64,000 nt of DNA from Acanthornis magna (Eukaryota; Chordata; Aves; Passeriformes; Acanthizidae), in the NCBI GenBank assembly GCA_036785705.1, contig JAWUZG010000029.1:12477501-12541500 (forward strand), written 5' to 3'. This document shows positions 9,885-20,984 of this stretch, piece after piece. The notes beneath the pieces were generated by a model. It was not told where the DNA came from and did not search any database. It worked only from the letters and a program-made list of their open reading frames with translations. The translations under genes were made by a program, and so were the position numbers. Every line of letters starts with the position of its first letter. Position 1 is the first letter of the stretch.

Positions 9885-12800
9885 CTGTAGGGATGCGGAA
9901 GACAAAGAGGATGACTTAGGGAAGGACATAATCATAAATAATTACATCTTAATCAAAGCTATTCTAAATCACTGATGCTAGTGCTGCCTGTAATAGTTTT
10001 GTGCTCTACACTGCAAGGCCATTGATGTCAGAATGGTTATGGCTATTTGCAGGGAGAACCTCACACGTGTTCTTGGGTCGAGGGAATTTCCACAACAACA
10101 GTGGATGGAAACGACAATTGCCCATCTGGTGTGCATGCTGCATGCGACTGACTTTTCAGAAATCCAGTGGAGCTGACACCATGCCATCAAAAAGCCAGGA
10201 TCAGCACACTGGAAGTGCTTTGTAAGGCCCTTCTTTGCTGTCTTGCTGAACATGCTACTTGACTCTTCCTCAGAAAAGTTTGCAGGAATCAAACTACCCT
10301 TTCACAATATATATTTAAGCACACAAGGGAAGCTGGTATTTACTTTCTGCTTTTCCCTGGGGTGGAGAGGACTGGGCATGAGCCAGTTTATGTCATGGAC
10401 AGACAAAGAGAGATGACCACTGAAAGCACAGTGTTGAGAGTTGCAATGGCATGGGTTTGAATAATGCACCTGCAGCTTTATTCAGCAGCATCCCTCAGAA
10501 ATTTTGAAAAGCCATTAGATCAACGAGCCCACCAAAGATAATAGCTGTCAGTTTTTCAAACCCAATAATGCAGTAGTTACAAAACAGCTTTTTACAGTGA
10601 GTTTAAGTGGTTATGTCTCCAAAACATGGAGAGATCATAACACAGCAACAGAGACTGCAGTCTTTCCCCTCTAGGAACAGAAATAACTATTTTAAGGAAA
10701 ACAAGGTAGTAGAACCTGGAAAGGGTCTAACCTCTCCCCTCTGTTTTCTTTTTCTTCTGAAACTCCTAAAGGTAGGGGATTTACCCAGCAATCAGTGCAA
10801 GAGAAGTGCTCTCCAGTTTCCCTATTTAGTATCTCTGCACTGATCCTGCTGCAACTCAAACTCTTGTCCTGGCTAGAGAAAAGACCAGCCACGTTGCGGT
10901 TATGTTAACAACTGTCTTCTGTGGTTGACAGCTCAAAACATTCATTTTAAGTGGTAACTCAAGACAAAATTTGGAGGCAAGTCTTCAGAGATGAATGATG
11001 GGCATTAAAATGAAGCCACTGTGATACTGAACGCTATATTGGCTTTGTGTAGTCAGAGTAATTTTATGTATCTTTATAAAACAAAAACTATCAGCAGACA
11101 TTTAATTGTGTCTCACTCAAACATGTTTAAATGAGGATTTAGTTTATGAAATTATTAATATGAGAGGAAATGACACATGCTTTGAAGGGTATTTGGTTTG
11201 GCAGTCATGCATCTATTTGACAATCTGGAAACTAATGTCCAAACACATTTCAAGGCACAATTAGAAAAGACAAAACAGTGTGAGGAGGTGACTAAAACAC
11301 ACTGTGCGCCAGTGACAGGCCATTAGGTTGACAACTAAGGGATTTCAAGAGTCTGAGTCATATGTCACTATTCTTCTAAATCCCATGTGGTATCCTCTGC
11401 AATTGCAATGTTTTTGTTTTTTAAAGACTTAAAGTGTGTTTTCTTTTCCATGCATAGGCTTCACATGAATAAGTTGAAAGGGTATGTTAGAAGCATTGAA
11501 TGCAACTTGCCAAAAGAAGTTGGTCTGTAATCTAAAAGCTGCTGCTTATGGATTCCTACATCTCTTTTCCTCCTCTCTATCAACTGCCAATCAACTCATA
11601 ATTAAACATACACATATGTCCTTAAACATACACAGATGACCTTAATGCTCTGAAAACTTTTCTGAATTCCAGAAATAACTTTCTTCCATCTCTAAAAGGG
11701 AGAGAAAGAAGCAGACCTTTTCTCAATCCACACTTTCTTTCCATTAAAAAGAGGAGTCTACAAGTAGAGAATATCAGGCTCTATCCTGAAGCCCCAAAAA
11801 GCAAGGGCATGTGCTGTGCCCTCCATCTGCCACCCATGTCTCTACTACAGACTTTTCCTTCCAGTGTTTCCTGAATCCAGAGAGACAATGCCCAATACTT
11901 CGAGTGAGTCTTAGCAGGGAGTACCTGGTGAGAAGTGTGTGTCTCCAGCCTGCAATCTTTAATGCAGCAAAAACCCTTAATCCAGTGCAGTGGATTTTAA
12001 CTTCCTTTCTTATCTAATGTGGGCTATATACCCATCTGCATATCACCTTCACTTTCATATTATCGCTACTTGTGGTAGCGGTGATATGAAAGAAATTCCT
12101 AGAGACATTATTGTAAGAAACCACAGTTCACACAAAGATCAACTCACCAGGTAAAATATAATAGAAATAGAATTGTAGAGACCCTAAAACACAAGATTAA
12201 AATTTTCAAATTTTCACTTATACTTGTGTAATTATGAGGTCTGAAAATGTTCAAGCAAAAATAATGATACCCAGAGGAGTCACAGGTACCTGAAAGTCAT
12301 CAAACTGAATCAACACTGAAGTAAAATAAAGGTGTTTAACTTTTTATCAAGAACATCAGCATTCTTTTCTTTGGTTGCATTTACCTTAAATCTTCTGTTT
12401 AGTTGGTCCTTCCATTTTTCAACTAGACATCCATCAAGAAGCATTAACCTGAAAATTAAGTAATATACATAAGTTATAGATATTTTTGATTTTACTTCCT
12501 GAGATGCCATTCCAAATGATTTAACACAGACTGGGGTTGAAATGCACCCACAGGTATTGGTACTGACAGTTTTCATGTATGGGATGATGGTAGATTAAAC
12601 TAATGTATTTTACTTCTGAATTAAAAATAAAAAGCAGCTATTTCACATGCACCAGTTAATACAGCTCAGCTGAAAAATAGTAATATAATTATCTGATCAC
12701 TAACAATTGTATCCATTTCTACCTATAAATACACGATGGCATTATGTGTTTCCTACATCTAACACCTTAATGAGTGTTTCAGGGTGAATTTGGAAGATGT

Positions 12801-15800
12801 ATGGTTAGTGATACCTGCCTACCTATGAAATCTGGCTAGCTCCTGCACGGAAACATTGAGTCTAGGAGTTATGAAATGAACAAAACAAAAATGGGACTCT
12901 TAAATGTATATGCCTTAAACAGCTCCTAAACCAGATTTTCTAAAGCAGTCTGATGCCACACCTTCTATGTCCCAACCCAGAGAGAACTTTTGGGGGGTTT
13001 TTTGTTTATTTGGCTGAGATATCAGGCCTTAATATGCCCTAACATAAATTTCACTAAAATTCTGGGGGTTTTTACTTAGACACCAGTGTTGGCTGGAAAC
13101 ATCAAAACATCATTATAAATGCACACATCACCATGCAGCACTGTTCTGTCTGGTGAAGGTTAAATAGTATAGTCAGGCCGGATCTCCAGTTTCCATGAAC
13201 AGCATTTGCTGCTCTTAGCAGCTCAAACACAGTGCAAAATGCTGCTTCTCGTAGTCACCAGCCACCATGCATCCACTTTGACCAAACAGAAGAGGCCTAA
13301 CGTGAGTGCAAACCCTGGAGAATCAGGACCATTATGTTGTACATTTCCTTTTCTTTCTGAGGACAGATTAGAGAACTAATGCACAGGATTGATGCTAAGG
13401 CTACGTTGCCATGAATGAAACCACAACATGGTGTACACCTGGCACAGCTGTGGTTCAGGTAGAATTATCCAATGAGTCTCTAACCCTAACAACAGGCAAT
13501 AGGTATTTTGTCATTGACTGCAGAGGAGATACAGCTTCCACCCATTTTGCCTCTGTCATTTATAAAAACTGCTGTAACTCAAAACCTTCTGTTTGCATGC
13601 CACTGAGTTCAACAGGAAGCGCATATAATAGTTTATGTTTCTTTTTCAAATCCATTTTAGTACACTATATGAAATTAAAAACCTCAATGACCTTTAAAAA
13701 CCATCACAAGATACTTAGTGAATCGCGTGTTTTTCCATAATAGTGGATATGCAGATTGTGATCTTTGACTTTTGAAATCTCTCTTTCCTAGCAGCCTCCA
13801 GAGGATCCTCTCCAACAAAGGTCTGCAGCCCAGAGCTCCTCCTTTGCATTCTTGGTTGTGGTCCTTCTACATGAGTCAGAGCTGGTATCCCTAAAATGAC
13901 TAACATGAGTATTTGTGAAATACTTCCACACCTGGAGAGGCAAAGTGCTGGGCAATAATAAAATACCGTGCTTGCTAGCTCACAAAAACAAAGTTAAGGC
14001 AGTAAGGTATCAGACGGCAACTTTTAGAAGCACCTAAAAAATGCTTTTAAAATCTCAACATAAAACTCATTAAAAATATGGATATGGCCCATCACATCCT
14101 GCATGTAGATGTTCTGGGATCCTTACAAGTGCGCAGGACCAATTAACAGCGACATCACCATATGCAAAACCAGCCTGCACATTTTACAGACAGCCTTGCC
14201 TCCAACCCACAACACACAGTGCCTAAAACACCACAACCTCTCCTGTTGGCATCTGCTGCTACTGGTATTCTTGGGGTGCTAATGGGGCTGGGATGTCCCC
14301 TTCTGCTACAAGGAATCAGGGAGAAAAGGGAGCAGTGATTCATCACTCCCTCCCCTTCAGACAACCATGCTGGATTTCCTTCCATGCCTGGGGCTAGGCT
14401 GACTGCCAGATGAAAGGTTTGGTAAAGTTAGTTTTGTTTTGTTTTTTTCTTTTAATCATACAGCAGGACTGGCAAGCTGCTCTAAGAGTATTTACTTTTC
14501 ATCTGCCATCCGGGAGCTGGAGCTCCAATGGCAGCAGCTTTGGCTGGTCCCAGTACAGCTGTGGGATCAGAAACATCTCACTGATGGCACTGATCCAAAG
14601 TATGGATTGGCCAGTGGAGAAGCCCTGGCTCTGACTCCAGCAGCTCTGCCGACACAAGATGTGTATCATCTCCTGCCCTCTCCCTTGCTGAGGCAGACCC
14701 ATGCCTTCCACCTGGTCCTGCCAATGCAGACCTTCATCTACAGCCACCATTGGGCTTGCTGCACATGAAGCAGCTCATCCCTATGGAAAGTGGTCCTGGA
14801 AAAACACTCCCATGCTGGAGGTGCCTGAACTGCTACATGATGCCTTAAGCAGTATGCTGGCAGCACTAATGCCACCAGATTTTACGTTCTTTGTGTGAGC
14901 CAATTTTTGTAAACACTGCATCGTGGCACAGAGCTGAGGCTGATGAAGTGGAGAAAGCCAGCTGTGAAGGCAATTGAAACATGTAGTGTATGTATGAGTT
15001 ATCCTAAGAAAAACTATCAGCAAAACATGCCTGTGATGAGGAAGGGAGCTTTGCTGGTGCTCCTTCTCATCTATCACAGCCAGCTCTAACACTTTTCTGC
15101 ACCACATCTCCAGGGCTCACCTTGAGCGCCACTCATAGCACATGATGAGAACATCCTGCTTCGGTTGGAGAGGTGGGCACTGGCAGGAGGAATTTGTAAG
15201 AAGAGGCACTTGGGACAGAGGAATTGGAATGGAAGACTTGAGTATGTCTTTGACTTCAACCACAGTCGTTATCTCATTGCAGTTCCCTCTTTCTACGCTT
15301 TTTACTTTAGCGTGAATAACTGCAAATAGAAAAATAGAGGAGTGAGAACAATAAACACTCTTAGAAATTTAAACACATCTCACAATTAAATAAAACATAT
15401 TAAATTGGAAGCCGTTGTTTTGGTTGTGAAACTAGAACTACTTCTGCATGTGTGGCCATGAACAGTGGCTTAGAATAACAGAGGCCTGATCTCGATTTGG
15501 TTTTCAGTAGGACTGTTGACAACTGTGAAATTAAATATGTGCTTAAATCTTTGCCAGGTCAGGTCAACCAATCTTGCCTGAAATCACACACACAAACAGC
15601 TCCTTCAGCTCAGACTTGAACAACTCTTTGAGTAAATCTGACCCATTCTCCAGCCACATCTGCTTATTTCTGATTAAGTAATGAATAATTTACCTCACAG
15701 GCAGTTGTCACTAATTCAATAGTCTTTTCAATAATAAAATCATTTCCTGTAGACTGTAGCCAGGAACTATAGTCTTTTACATATAACAAGGAAGGGAAGG

Positions 15801-18629
15801 CTTGAGTCAAAAAACTAAAAGGCTTAGGATTGCCATGATTTACTTGAGCTGTACTTTTTTTCATCTTTTGCCTTTGGATTCTGCACCAGTAGTGAGAACC
15901 TCATATAAACCAGACACTGAAACAGGTTCTTCTGACTCTGAATGCACAATGATTTGTATTTTTACCTTTCATTGAGGAAAACTGCATGTCTGCACGGATG
16001 CAAGAAGGTGAAACTCTGTAGATTGCCCTGAAATATCCCTGGCTAACTTTGTACCTATGAACCCTGGCAGTATCTACCACCACAGCATTTCATCCCTTCT
16101 CTCTTTTGAGAAATACCAGATCTGACAAAAAAATAAATCTTTTTTACATAAAGGACTTTGTATGGTTTTTACATAAAGGAAATACCAAAACAAAAAGGGT
16201 TCTACTGTCCAAAAATTCTTCAGTGAAAGATGCATGAGAAGTGTACAGACCACAGTGATCAGCCTGCATCAATGCTGCCCCTGCCAGCCACCGGGTCAAA
16301 AGCCTTCAAATAAACCTCACCCCATTTGGAATAAACTTCACGTATATAAAACAAGAGACCAGCACTTTTAATGTGGTCTGAGGTTTATGTGCTACCTTTA
16401 TCAGGATATGTATAACAGACACAAAACTCATGAGGAATTTCAGTTTTGGAGACTCACAATCCATTTGCAAGTCTGATTGGTTCTGATAGCTAAAAGCACA
16501 ATTTGGCTGCATGTCTTATTTTAAAGAATTTCAGGAAAAAAATATTTTCAACTTGTTAAATCTAGTCCCTCAATTCATTTTCCATACGGGTTTATTTATC
16601 TCAAAGTGTGCTGAATAAAAATTTACATCTCAAAAACAAAATCTTGATTTTACAAATTCAATGGAATTAAATTTTGGACCCCAACAAACAGGTTTTACCC
16701 AAGGAACACTCCCACTGAAATCATGGGAATCAGAATTTACATGGTTGACACCTGTATTTCATTTTGGAACAGTCATTTTACATCACTACTTTTTCATATA
16801 TTTCAGACAACTGTGGAAGCTCATTGTGCCACCTAAACATATCACTATGTTGTACTGAGACAGATCAAGGAATTATATAAAAAGAGTATGTCATATAAAT
16901 GCACCAAAATGCTATAACGAACAAAAAATTGTACAATTACCTAAGCGCTAGATTATTCCCTCCAAACATGCTAACAAAGAAGCAAATAACTACAAACTTA
17001 CTTTCATTTGATATCAAACAAATAGGAATTAAATGTTGTAATAACCCTACTGCAGAAGAACTGGATAGATGACTTGAAAAAAAAAATCCACCTGAGAAAA
17101 TACCCATAAAGCGTAAAATGCAACAATACTGCATATTAAATTCAGAGCTAATAGGGGGTTTCTATTGACATTAGAGGTGTTTAGTCTGGTATTTATCTAA
17201 TCTTAATTAGGGTTCTTCCTGACTCACACCATCAGAAAACTGAGGCGGGGGAAGCCAATCTCTGCCAATTCTGCACCAGAAAAAAACTCTGGCTAGTAAA
17301 AGCATACATGAATTTCTAAAAACTTTGCTGCAGCTTGTTCACATTTACAAGTTTTATTTGGGTAGCAAATCCCTGTTTATTCTACCTGCTGGATGAAAAC
17401 AGGAGCTGGCCAAGTGGTCATGATCACATCAGACATAATTGCCTTTACTGGAGTGACCTTTTCAGCAGTAACCACCCTTTTCGCAGAGCAACCTGTTGAT
17501 GCCAGAGCACATCATCCCCACTTCACTGCTTTTGTCAGAAACACACCATCATCTGTGTGATTACTACCATTGCCTGCACATGGTATGCACTGGAGGTGCA
17601 ATTTGGAAGAGGACAGCTGGGCATCCCCAGGAAAACAACCACTCGGAAAGGCTGTGCTGGAGCCATATTTCTCATGCCATGCTTTCTGGATAGGGCCTGG
17701 TGTCGGTTCAGCACCCACAGAGAGCTGTCTAACTTGCAGAGACACAAGGAGGGCGTGGGACGGGCAAAGTGAAGCATTTTCCCCCATGCACTTACTGTAG
17801 CTGTAGTTCTTGGCCAAGTAGGTTGACAGCGTAGGCTTTGTCTTTTTGCACCTGCACCGCTCTTCAAAGGAAGAGAAGGGAGAAAGATTGAGGGGTGTCA
17901 GAGGAACCCTGTCCCCGGGGAGGGAGAGGCGGGGGGTCGTCCGAGGCTCACCCTGGCCGCGGCTCCTGCAGTCAGGCTCCAGGGGTCTGTCCGGCACCAT
18001 AAAGCCCTGTGTAAAGTCCGTCCACTTCACATCTGCAAACAGAGGCGCGTCAGGGAATGAAAACTGTCGGTAGAGGCTCCAGGACTGGAGCGTGGGGGTC
18101 CCGCAGCCCCCCCGTCCCACCCCGGGGCGTCCCGCGGGGGTGGAGGGAACCCTCCCTCCCATCGCCCGCTGCCCCCAGGGCTCTCACCCTCCGGCACGTC
18201 GGTGACGATGGCCTCTGGGGAGATGCAGACGCCGCGGTCGTAGACGGGGAGGTCGTCGCATGCCAGGCTCTCTGGCCAGCTGTGGTTGTAGCGGCGCATG
18301 ATGGGCTCGCAGCCGTCGCGGGCGCGCTGGCAGACGGAGCGGCACGGCTTGATGGGGTCGTAGAGGAACTCCAGGGTGCAGATGGGGGCGTACATGGCGC
18401 AGAGGAAGAAGGGCAAGACCGGGCTGCAGCCGGTGGCCACCAGTTCCTCGTACTGTTCGATAGCGAGGACGGCGTTTTCCTGGGTGCTGTGGTGGAGGTG
18501 GTTGGGCATGCGAGTGATGTTCCAGGGCATGGAGCGGCACATGGGGATGCGCACCGCCTCGCACGGAGCGCCCTGCGCCCGCGGGCTCACCCGCAGCCAC
18601 AGGGACACCGCCACCAAGGTGCGCAGCAT
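9696..18629 (-). CDS. SFRP4: SFRP4, secreted frizzled-related protein 4, complete in six coding exons
   Basis: Six minus-strand exons (18629-18188, 18032-17952, 17861-17796, 15319-15121, 12448-12385, 9884-9696) join without a frame break into 346 codons plus stop, the same length as human SFRP4. Order: signal peptide (about residues 1-20), frizzled cysteine-rich domain with all ten cysteines (from C23 to the C of YDRGVCISP), linker, netrin-like (NTR) domain, then a basic, proline- and serine-containing tail ending NPKKV. The protein is a soluble Wnt-binding antagonist; in mammals it is also linked to bone formation and phosphate handling. Four N-glycosylation sequons are visible (NITR, NHSW, NYSY, NSSC). 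All splice sites are GT-AG. It is divergent from EPDR1 and convergent with NME8. Identity is near certain. Confidence 0.97.
9885..12384 (-). other. SFRP4: SFRP4 intron 5
   Basis: A 2.5 kb intron with only short incidental open frames. Its one notable structure is the hairpin at 12052-12092. Confidence 0.85.
12052..12092. repeat. Perfect short hairpin in SFRP4 intron 5
   Basis: Arm 12052-12069 (CTTTCATATTATCGCTAC) can pair along all 18 positions with arm 12075-12092 (GTAGCGGTGATATGAAAG), with two G-U wobbles in the plus-strand RNA and a five-base loop, TTGTG. A further segment at 12039-12047 (CATATCACC) is an exact complement of 12080-12088, giving an alternative pairing. It is shorter than a usual miRNA precursor. 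No family is recognised. Confidence 0.85.
12385..12448 (-). CDS. SFRP4: SFRP4 exon 5: end of the NTR-like domain
   Basis: A 64-base exon with acceptor ATTTTCAG and donor GTAAATG. It encodes [20 protein letters not shown] and FK, the last NTR cysteine and the WxxQL helix of the family. It ends in phase 0. Confidence 0.94.
12449..15120 (-). other. SFRP4: SFRP4 intron 4
   Basis: A 2.7 kb intron. No repeat family or embedded gene was recognised. The 14.2-14.9 kb part is somewhat GC-richer and carries several overlapping short open frames without a recognisable domain. Confidence 0.8.
15121..15319 (-). CDS. SFRP4: SFRP4 exon 4: core of the NTR-like domain
   Basis: A 199-base exon after acceptor TATTTGCAG and before donor GTGAGCCC. 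It reads [20 protein letters not shown], then [10 protein letters not shown], then [12 protein letters not shown] and [12 protein letters not shown]. Its cysteines (GNC, SCQC, MCYEW) are the NTR-module cysteines of SFRP4, and NSSC is a sequon. Confidence 0.96.
15320..17795 (-). other. SFRP4: SFRP4 intron 3
   Basis: A 2.5 kb intron, mostly AT-rich, with the last few hundred bases rising in GC toward the CpG island. It has a short direct repeat at 16141-16180 and no convincing additional exon. Confidence 0.8.
16141..16180 (+). repeat. 15-base direct repeat pair
   Basis: TTTTTACATAAAGGA occurs at 16141-16155 and again at 16166-16180, separated by 10 bases. It looks like a small slippage or duplication product. 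Confidence 0.85.
17796..17861 (-). CDS. SFRP4: SFRP4 exon 3: start of the NTR-like domain
   Basis: A 66-base exon with acceptor TTTGAAG and donor GTAAGTG. It encodes [20 protein letters not shown] and then SY; RCxCKKxKPTL is characteristic of the SFRP4/SFRP3 class. The sequon NYSY lies at its end. Confidence 0.94.
17952..18032 (-). CDS. SFRP4: SFRP4 exon 2: linker
   Basis: An 81-base exon between the acceptor TTTGCAG and the donor GTGAGCC, reading [20 protein letters not shown] and then DCRSRGQ. It joins the frizzled domain to the NTR-like domain. The flanking introns are only 155 and 90 bases, far shorter than the other SFRP4 introns. Confidence 0.94.
18188..18629 (-). CDS. SFRP4: SFRP4 exon 1: signal peptide and frizzled domain
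   Basis: Translation starts at the ATG at 18629-18627. It is preceded by AGAGG, which puts A at -3, and opens with a hydrophobic signal peptide, [12 protein letters not shown], with cleavage likely before APCEAV. The frame stays open upstream to another ATG at 18788, but that extension is arginine-rich and would bury the signal peptide, so the downstream start is chosen. The exon encodes the whole ten-cysteine frizzled domain, including [16 protein letters not shown] and [11 protein letters not shown]. The donor GTGAGAG follows at 18187 after VTDVPE plus one base. Confidence 0.96.
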
Positions 18630-18787
18630 CCTCTTCCTCCTCCTTCTCCTCCTTGTCCGCCGCCGCCCGCCGCCGCCCCGCGGGTCCCGGCGGCCGAAGG
18701 CGCGGAGCGGCGCTGCCTCCCGGTACCCTGCTGCAGTCAAGTCGAGGGAGCCGCCGCGCCGACAGCCATGGACATCGCGGGACCTCA

Positions 18788-18793
18788 TTTATA
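18788..18793 (-). promoter_or_regulatory. SFRP4: Candidate SFRP4 TATA box
   Basis: On the minus strand TATAAA lies 159 bases upstream of the SFRP4 start codon, which would put initiation near 18760 and give a 5' UTR of about 130 bases. It sits in an otherwise GC-rich promoter. A CRE-like half site lies 14 bases further upstream. Confidence 0.55.
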
Positions 18794-18806
18794 CCAGTGG
18801 CACGAG

Positions 18807-18814
18807 TGACGTGG
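18807..18814. promoter_or_regulatory. SFRP4: CRE-like half site in the SFRP4 promoter
   Basis: TGACGTGG on the plus strand (CCACGTCA on the minus) lies just upstream of the candidate TATA box. It contains both a CRE half site (TGACG) and an ACGTG core. Binding by a CREB/ATF or bHLH factor is inferred only. Confidence 0.35.
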
Positions 18815-20362
18815 GGCCGATCGCGCTCCCTTGGCAGCCCCGCTCCTCCGGGGGGGTGGGGGGTGTGCGTGTATGTGTGCGTTTTGCTGTGCAGGCACAG
18901 TGACATCACCTCCACCCCGTTTAATCCCCCGGCGACATCACTGCGTCTCTCGGCCGCCGCTCCAGCTCCGTTTCAGTTTTCATCTGTGTCATAAATTCCT
19001 TCAGGTGGAAGGCGGGGGGGGGAAGGAAACCCAAACTACTCGGTTCTGCCGCGGGGCTCTGCGCTCCGGCGCGGGGAGAGGGAAGGCGACGGTGCGGACC
19101 GCAGCTCCTTCCCGCGGGGCTGAACTTTATAACCCGCGTTTTCTCAAGGGAGAGCAAACTTTTTGCGGGCTTGAAGGAGCTCCGGCGGCTGTTCCCGACG
19201 CCTCCAGGAGGTTGCAGAACTCCCTCCGTGAGCACGGCACGGACGGGGAAAGGCGTGAAGCGGACGGGCGGACAGACGGGAAGTGGCTCCGGGCCCGGTT
19301 TGGTCGGGACGGGGGAAGCAGCGGCGGCCGAGCCGAAAGGGGAGCGGGCGGCGGGGCCGGGGCAGCGCGGGGCCACTGTGGGGCTGCTCTGCGAGCAGTG
19401 AGCCCACCGCTCCGCTCCCCTGCCTCAGTCCCCCACCAATCGCATCTGCACACGAGTGGAAGAAGGGGTTTCAGACTTTTTCCAAGCTGTTTTTTATTTT
19501 TCTTTCTTTGGTGCTCCACGGCCACGCGACCCTGGTGCAGCGGAGTGGCGTACCCACGCCGGGGCAAAGGGTTCCCTCACACCCCACTGCTGTTCCCCCA
19601 CGCACGGAAAGACCTACGGGCCCTTTCTTCACTCTGGGGAAATGCTGCTCCCCAGCCTTGGGTGGACCCACTGAGAAAAGAAGATTAACTCAATGCCAGG
19701 TTATCCCGGTGACCTGAGAGAGCCGCAGCGTGGCTCAGAGGTAGCAGCTCCTGGGCCTGCCCCCGCCAGGTACCGCGGTGCCACCGGTGTTCCCCCTTGC
19801 AGATGCAGCGGAGCTGCAGAGACGGAGCATCAGTGGGGCACGGGCTTCCCCTCCCTTAGTGGATGAGGAAAGTGCATCCAGATCAGGCAGGAAACAATAG
19901 CTGTGAACCTAAGAGGGTAGGGGCAGATGAAGGAATGCATGTGATGAAGGAATGCTTGGTGACACTCTCTGTCCGTGGGGAGCCTGAAATTCCCGCCTCG
20001 AGAGCAACATTAAAGCAGTTTGACCCAGCAGGTCCCTCCTGTTGGCGTATCCCCTCTCTCCTCAAGCTCACGCAGAGTGCCCAGGGCTTGGACCTCGCCG
20101 CTGCCCCTCTGCGCACCCCTGGCGGAGCAGTGGGCACGGCCGGGGCGCCCAGACCCTCCCGGCTGCGGAGAGGGCGAGGGTCCCCGTCGCCTGCGGCCGG
20201 GCCTCGTGCTGCGCCGGCGGCCGGGCGCTGTGGCGGCAGCTGCCTGTCGCCGCCGGGGTGATGCGGGTTTGGAGGCGGGCCGCCCCCGCCCCCGGCACAG
20301 CCTGCCCGCCCGCCTGCGCGCCGTGCGGGGCGGCCGTGCGCGCAGGGAGCGCGGCGCGGAGC

Positions 20363-20634
20363 ATGGCGCGGCCGGCGGCCGGGCGGCAGCTGCGCCCGGG
20401 GCCGGGGCCGCCGCCGCCGCTGCTGCTGCCGCTGCTGCTGGGTGTCCTCCTGCTGCGCGGCGGCGCGGCGGCGGCGGGGGCTGAACCGTGCCAGGCGCCG
20501 CGGCAGTGGGAAGGGCGCACCGTGTTCTACGAGCACGGCTCGGGCCGCAACACGCGGGCCGCCGTCTCCTACGACGGCCCCAACCAGCGCCTCCGCATCC
20601 TGGAGGAGAGGAAGGCGCTCATCCCCTGCAAGAA
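20363..20634 (+). CDS. EPDR1: EPDR1 exon 1: signal peptide and N-terminus
   Basis: The chosen ATG has A at -3 and G at +4 (AGCATGG), a strong context, and is followed by an arginine- and proline-containing lead and a leucine-rich core (LLLPLLLGVLLL). The mature part starts near AEPCQAPRQWEGR. An in-frame ATG at 20261 would add 34 residues and has C at +4, so it is less likely. The donor GTAGGT at 20635 leaves two bases of a lysine codon. Confidence 0.94.
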
Positions 20635-20937
20635 GTAGGTGGCGGGGGGACCTGCGGCGGGGCCGGGCCGGGCGGGGCGGCGATGGTCGGCACAGAGCCC
20701 GGAGGCGCCTCCCGGGGGATATGGGGTGATGCGAAGCCGGGGAGGGGGCGGGGGGTCTCCCTCGTTCCCGCGTTGCCGGCGGCGCGTCCCCTGCGAGAGT
20801 CGGGGGAGCGCGGGGACGGCGCAGGGGAGGCACCGGCGTGATGGGAACCACTGGCCCTAGGAAACCTGTCACCAGCATGACTCGGATCCATCCTCCCTAT
20901 CTATATATGTATATCTATATTTAAATATGTGTATATG

Positions 20938-20984
<47 letters not shown>

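Larger units (their letters stand above)
17880..20870. promoter_or_regulatory. CpG-rich divergent promoter region of SFRP4 and EPDR1
   Basis: The block is strongly GC- and CpG-rich by eye compared with the AT-rich flanks, in two parts (about 17.9-19.4 kb and 20.06-20.86 kb) with a poorer stretch between. It covers SFRP4 exons 1 and 2, EPDR1 exon 1 and the 1.73 kb between their start codons. Such islands usually mark vertebrate promoters. Many overlapping open frames here result from few stop codons in GC-rich DNA and are not genes. Confidence 0.8.

Noticed and set aside
12052..12092. miRNA precursor
   Set aside because: The stem-loop is 41 bases in total, too short for standard Drosha/Dicer processing, and flanking bases do not extend the stem. 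Kept as a structural finding only.
14410..15107. Cluster of open frames in SFRP4 intron 4
   Set aside because: The frames lie on both strands in a mildly GC-richer patch, and none has recognisable similarity or convincing splice signals.
15664..15864. Extra SFRP4 exon in intron 3 (minus-strand frame that runs up to a GTAAAT donor-like site)
   Set aside because: SFRP4 is already complete at the family length of 346 residues, and no good acceptor or homology supports an extra exon.
18027..19717. Many long overlapping open frames on both strands around the CpG island
   Set aside because: They overlap SFRP4 exon 1 or lie in GC-rich DNA where stops are rare; their products are arginine-, proline- and alanine-rich without domains. 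Only the SFRP4 frame has family features.
19883..20878. 331-codon minus-strand open frame across EPDR1 exon 1
   Set aside because: It is antisense to a certain EPDR1 exon, low in complexity (R/P/A/G) and explained by GC content.
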